DNA of 11,267 nucleotides from Phoronis ovalis (taxonomy: Eukaryota; Phoronida; Phoronidae): assembly GCA_028565635.1 (NCBI GenBank), contig JAOXYB010054923.1, positions 1 through 11,267 of the forward strand, written 5' to 3'. The notes beneath the pieces were generated by a model. The model was not told the origin of the DNA. It did not search any database and was given only the letters and a program-made list of their open reading frames with translations. Within the stretch, counting starts at the first letter, position 1. Each line of letters starts with the position of its first letter. Of the stretch, positions 8,860 to 11,267 are shown piece after piece. The position numbers and the translations under genes were made by a program.

Positions 8860-8922
8860 ACCGGTTCCAACTCAAAACCAAATTCAAACCACCTCTCGTA
8901 GTAGGATTCAGTTGGAACCGGT
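8860..8922. repeat. Internal 13-bp perfect inverted repeat in the MITE
   Basis: ACCGGTTCCAACT (8860-8872) and AGTTGGAACCGGT (8910-8922) are exact reverse complements separated by 37 bases. This adds a second, nested foldback to the one formed by the element ends. Confidence 0.88.
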
Positions 8923-8983
8923 TTGAGGTGATCCCTTTGCGTTCACACTATTATTTTCAACCGTATTCAGCTCGATCCGGATA

Positions 8984-9016
8984 TCGAACGGTTCCAAAAA
9001 CGTAGTCTGAACGGCC
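8984..9016 (-). repeat. Right terminal inverted repeat of the MITE
   Basis: Read on the minus strand it starts GGCCGTTCAGACT and runs to GTTCGA, mirroring the left end. The outermost four bases are identical at both ends and abut TA. Confidence 0.85.
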
Positions 9017-9018
9017 TA

Positions 9019-9480
9019 ACAGACCATAAAAGCTGTGATTCCACATCTTTATTTTCTATTAATTGTGCACTACTCTTCAATCTAAGGAGGATCACCCACA
9101 AACAATTAGTTTTGAAAAATTATATTTTCTTTCATACACAATACAAAAGCATTCTATGAACTGCTAAAATTAATTTATTATAATTGTCAGAATTACGTTT
9201 CAATTTTCTTGGTCGGTCAATCACAAGTCATTTTTTTGAATGACACTGATTAATGAAGTAGTTTGTACATGAATGTACAGCATCTGCAATTGAGGCTCGC
9301 ATGACCAATGAGGTCATCTCCTCATTAACAAGGAAGTGTTTACCTGGATTTTCAGGGGTTAAAAAACCACACTACCTTCCTGTAACAATAATTCTGCATC
9401 TGCCATAATATTCATATTGATAACTGGCAAGAAGATAATGGCCATGTAAATTGCTAAAATACCATTTTTTGTGTAAAGAA
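9019..9480. other. Non-coding A+T-rich tract with a small palindrome cluster
   Basis: No gene was recognised. Three short inverted repeats lie between 9264 and 9326 and are described separately. CpG falls back to a low level right of the transposon. Confidence 0.5.
9264..9326. repeat. Cluster of three short inverted repeats
   Basis: TGTACAT (9264-9270) faces ATGTACA (9273-9279) across two bases. ATGACC (9301-9306) faces GGTCAT (9312-9317) across five bases. AATGAGG (9307-9313) faces CCTCATT (9320-9326) across six bases. The second and third share bases and so are mutually exclusive as hairpins. The middle pair also contains two nuclear-receptor-like half-sites in everted orientation (TGACCA and AGGTCA, spaced by 3). 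Function is unknown. Confidence 0.6.
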
Positions 9481-9488
9481 TGGTGAAC

Positions 9489-9494
9489 TTTATT
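9489..9494 (-). terminator. Possible minus-strand polyadenylation signal
   Basis: TTTATT on the plus strand reads AATAAA on the minus strand. The plus strand immediately to its right (9495-9640) is strongly A-rich over T with C over G, as expected if a minus-strand 3' untranslated region ended here. The hexamer is common by chance in DNA of this composition, and no coding exon is visible upstream, so this is weak. Confidence 0.15.
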
Positions 9495-11267
9495 ATGGCT
9501 AAAGCTCAAACAGAAGTCAAAATTTAAACATCATCATCAACAGTTATATACACAGTATTATGGCACAAACACACCCAAGGAAACAAAAATACAACTTGAG
9601 AAGTAAGAAAAAAATTCTAGGCATTCTGTTAAAATTCCAGGTTAATGAAGTCCCCATATTTCACAAAAAAAATTCAAAAATTAGAATAAGGTTTCAGATA
9701 CTTTATAATGCAAACGTACTTTATAATTTCTAAATCTCAATTTAATTTTTTCGTCAAAATTTATTTAAAATTACTTAAAAACATTTTTTTTTAAATTTTC
9801 TCCCCAAGTCGCAGTTATCTGCAGTTTGAACTTAATAAATCTAACCAGTTGAGTAATACACATTTAAAAACTAATTTTCCTTAAAAGAAAACTAGATCCA
9901 CTATTGCATATCAAAGTTATCCCAATTCCCAGGTCCAAATCCTAGATCAATTGTCATTACTTGCTTAATACCCAGTGGTTACTGTTAAACACAGTTAACT
10001 TCTATAGTTTCAATGGCATTACTGTTATATCTACAATTATGCAATTTTACCTTACAGCACCACATACAGTACTTAGTTTCTGATGAGATGTTGAAAGCTT
10101 TACAGACAAAAACCCTGCTATCAACATATAACCCCATTATGCAACATGTTTACATGAAGCTCAATCCTTACATGGGAGTCCAAACACTCCTAGGTAACAC
10201 AAAGAGTTACACTTGTATGGGTACCTCTAAAATGATTCTTTTATTTAAGTTATGACACTTATTCATTCCTTAAGCTGAATATTTTGGAATACATAATTTT
10301 GCTTTTAAAACAGAATTAGAAGCAGAAAAATATGACATTACCCATATACGATATAAAGATTTACATCATTTTTATTAAAACGTTTAGCAGCAGGCCTGTT
10401 TAGTATCAAATTTTTCAGAATAGAATAGTTATGAGGGGTACCTAAAAAACAAAGTTGTGACTGAAAGAGACTACCGTACCCTCTATAAATATAACTTAAT
10501 AAATAAGTAGAGATAAATACTGCTTTAGGTAAAATTGCACTATTAGTATGAAAGTTTAACCAAAATGTTTTTCTTTAGACCTAGAGTACATTATAAGACA
10601 GTAAGAGGTGGCCACATAATTTTTACTCCATATACAAAAGTACATCAATTAATGCCTAACAGCACATACATTTTGCTAATTTATTGTATATTTTTCACTA
10701 ATTGTAGATGTGAGAGAAAATATAGAAAACAAATGATTCTAAATGCAGATAATTGTGTGATTAATACAAAAGTGTTTTTCAACTAGGACTAGTTAGTATT
10801 TTTCCCAGGGCGATCATATAAGCGAAATAGATCAAATTTGTATGTTTTATGCAACTATTAAACAAATCAAGCCGTCGATAAAACACAACTCAAACGAATG
10901 CAAATTTTTGTTTTATTCCCATTTGTCACCGATTAGTTTTATTAGGTTAAAATGGAATATTTTTTTAATTCCCCTTGCAGCTCTTTTGGCACATTTCCAA
11001 CAAATGGCGGAAGCTGATCAAAATTAACAAAATGTATACTTGTTATTTAATCATCAAAAATGCATAGCAGATTAATAAGATGTGTCATAATTTACTATAA
11101 GTACTATCATGTTGGCAAATTTCCCATTTGTACTAATCATATACTAGTATTTTAATATATATTAATATTGTGCTACATCCCATATGTACAATTTCTAGCT
11201 ACCTTAAATTTTTTTTACACATTTAATACTCACATATTCCAAGAGATTAATATGCTGAACAGGAATT
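9495..11267. other. Non-coding A+T-rich tract to the window end
   Basis: Open frames of 61 to 80 codons (10013-10255, 10565-10786 and 10842-11027, all plus strand) show no recognisable protein features. CpG is at roughly a quarter to a third of expectation for the combined 9020-11267 region, with a small cluster at 10811-10929. Short perfect palindromes occur at the right end: ATACTAGTAT (11141-11150) and TTAATATATATTAA (11152-11165). No gene, RNA or known mobile element can be supported. Confidence 0.45.

Larger units (their letters stand above)
8608..9018. mobile_element. 407-bp non-autonomous DNA transposon (MITE-like), flanked by TA
   Basis: The element runs from GGCC at 8610 to GGCC at 9016 and is bordered on both sides by TA (8608-8609 and 9017-9018), the probable target-site duplication. 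Its ends form terminal inverted repeats of about 34 bp: 8610-8643 against 8984-9016 reversed, 29 of 33 aligned bases matching with one 1-base indel. It is too short to encode a transposase and has no relevant reading frame, so it would depend on an enzyme supplied elsewhere. Subterminal direct repeats of GCGTTCACACTA occur at 8687-8698 and 8939-8950, with a variant CGTTCACATTAC at 8839-8850; these could be transposase-binding sites. A TA duplication suits Tc1/mariner-like or some Harbinger-related (ISL2EU-type) elements, but the superfamily cannot be assigned. About 24 CpGs are retained, which suggests a recent insertion or an unmethylated site. Confidence 0.88.

Noticed and set aside
8641-8995. 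tRNA-like B-box fragments (GTTCGA and TCGAACGG) suggesting a tRNA or a SINE promoter
   Set aside because: They are parts of the MITE terminal repeats. There is no A-box, cloverleaf or poly-A/T tail at the right spacing.
10080-10096. Second hammerhead-like core: CTGATGA, six bases, GAAA
   Set aside because: Six intervening bases cannot form stem II, and no flanking complementarity was found.
10013-11027. Three plus-strand frames of 61 to 80 codons
   Set aside because: No conserved motif, no consistent codon use and no splice context. Several such frames are expected by chance in this much sequence.
1-11267. CRISPR array, bacterial operon or prophage-like system
   Set aside because: There are no regularly spaced repeats with unique spacers, no dense gene packing and no recognisable bacterial genes. 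The CpG pattern and the lack of coding DNA point to a eukaryote.

Overview
This window reads as non-coding nuclear DNA of a eukaryote, most likely an animal. It is A+T-rich, roughly two thirds by eye. No reading frame resembles a known protein, and there are no bacterial-style gene arrays, Shine-Dalgarno-spaced starts, rRNA or recognisable tRNA. CpG is almost absent in parts of the left side (about 2 CpG in the first 1,700 bases). It returns to about its expected level near 7.1-8.2 kb. That pattern is typical of a genome with CpG methylation, such as many invertebrates with methylated gene bodies, some sponges, or vertebrates. The exact taxon cannot be read from the sequence.

Layout. 1-70 is the end of a 30-bp minisatellite, followed by a C11 run. 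90-1697 is CpG-depleted DNA without genes, holding one notable imperfect hairpin (1113-1185). 1698-2636 is a tandem duplication of 468 bp in which I find no difference between the copies. 2637-7104 is long, CpG-poor, A- and C-skewed DNA with only small local repeats and a perfect DR4 nuclear-receptor half-site pair (6825-6840). 7105-8160 is CpG-rich relative to everything to its left, although still A+T-rich. It is the best candidate for a promoter or other unmethylated regulatory block, and it contains a perfect kappaB-type decamer. 8608-9018 is a complete 407-bp non-autonomous DNA transposon (MITE-like) with terminal inverted repeats, flanking TA, a (TA)n microsatellite and nested palindromes. 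9019-11267 is A+T-rich DNA without genes, with a small cluster of palindromes (9264-9326) and a possible minus-strand polyadenylation signal at 9489-9494.

How the parts may fit together is inference. The CpG-rich block, the A>T and C>G skew seen in sampled lines to its left, and the CpG-depleted tract would all suit a minus-strand transcription unit. Such a unit would start near 7.2-7.9 kb and run leftwards with a long intron or untranslated region. No exon could be identified to prove this. I found no convincing new biological system. The items most worth checking are the CpG boundary, the identical tandem duplication and the MITE.
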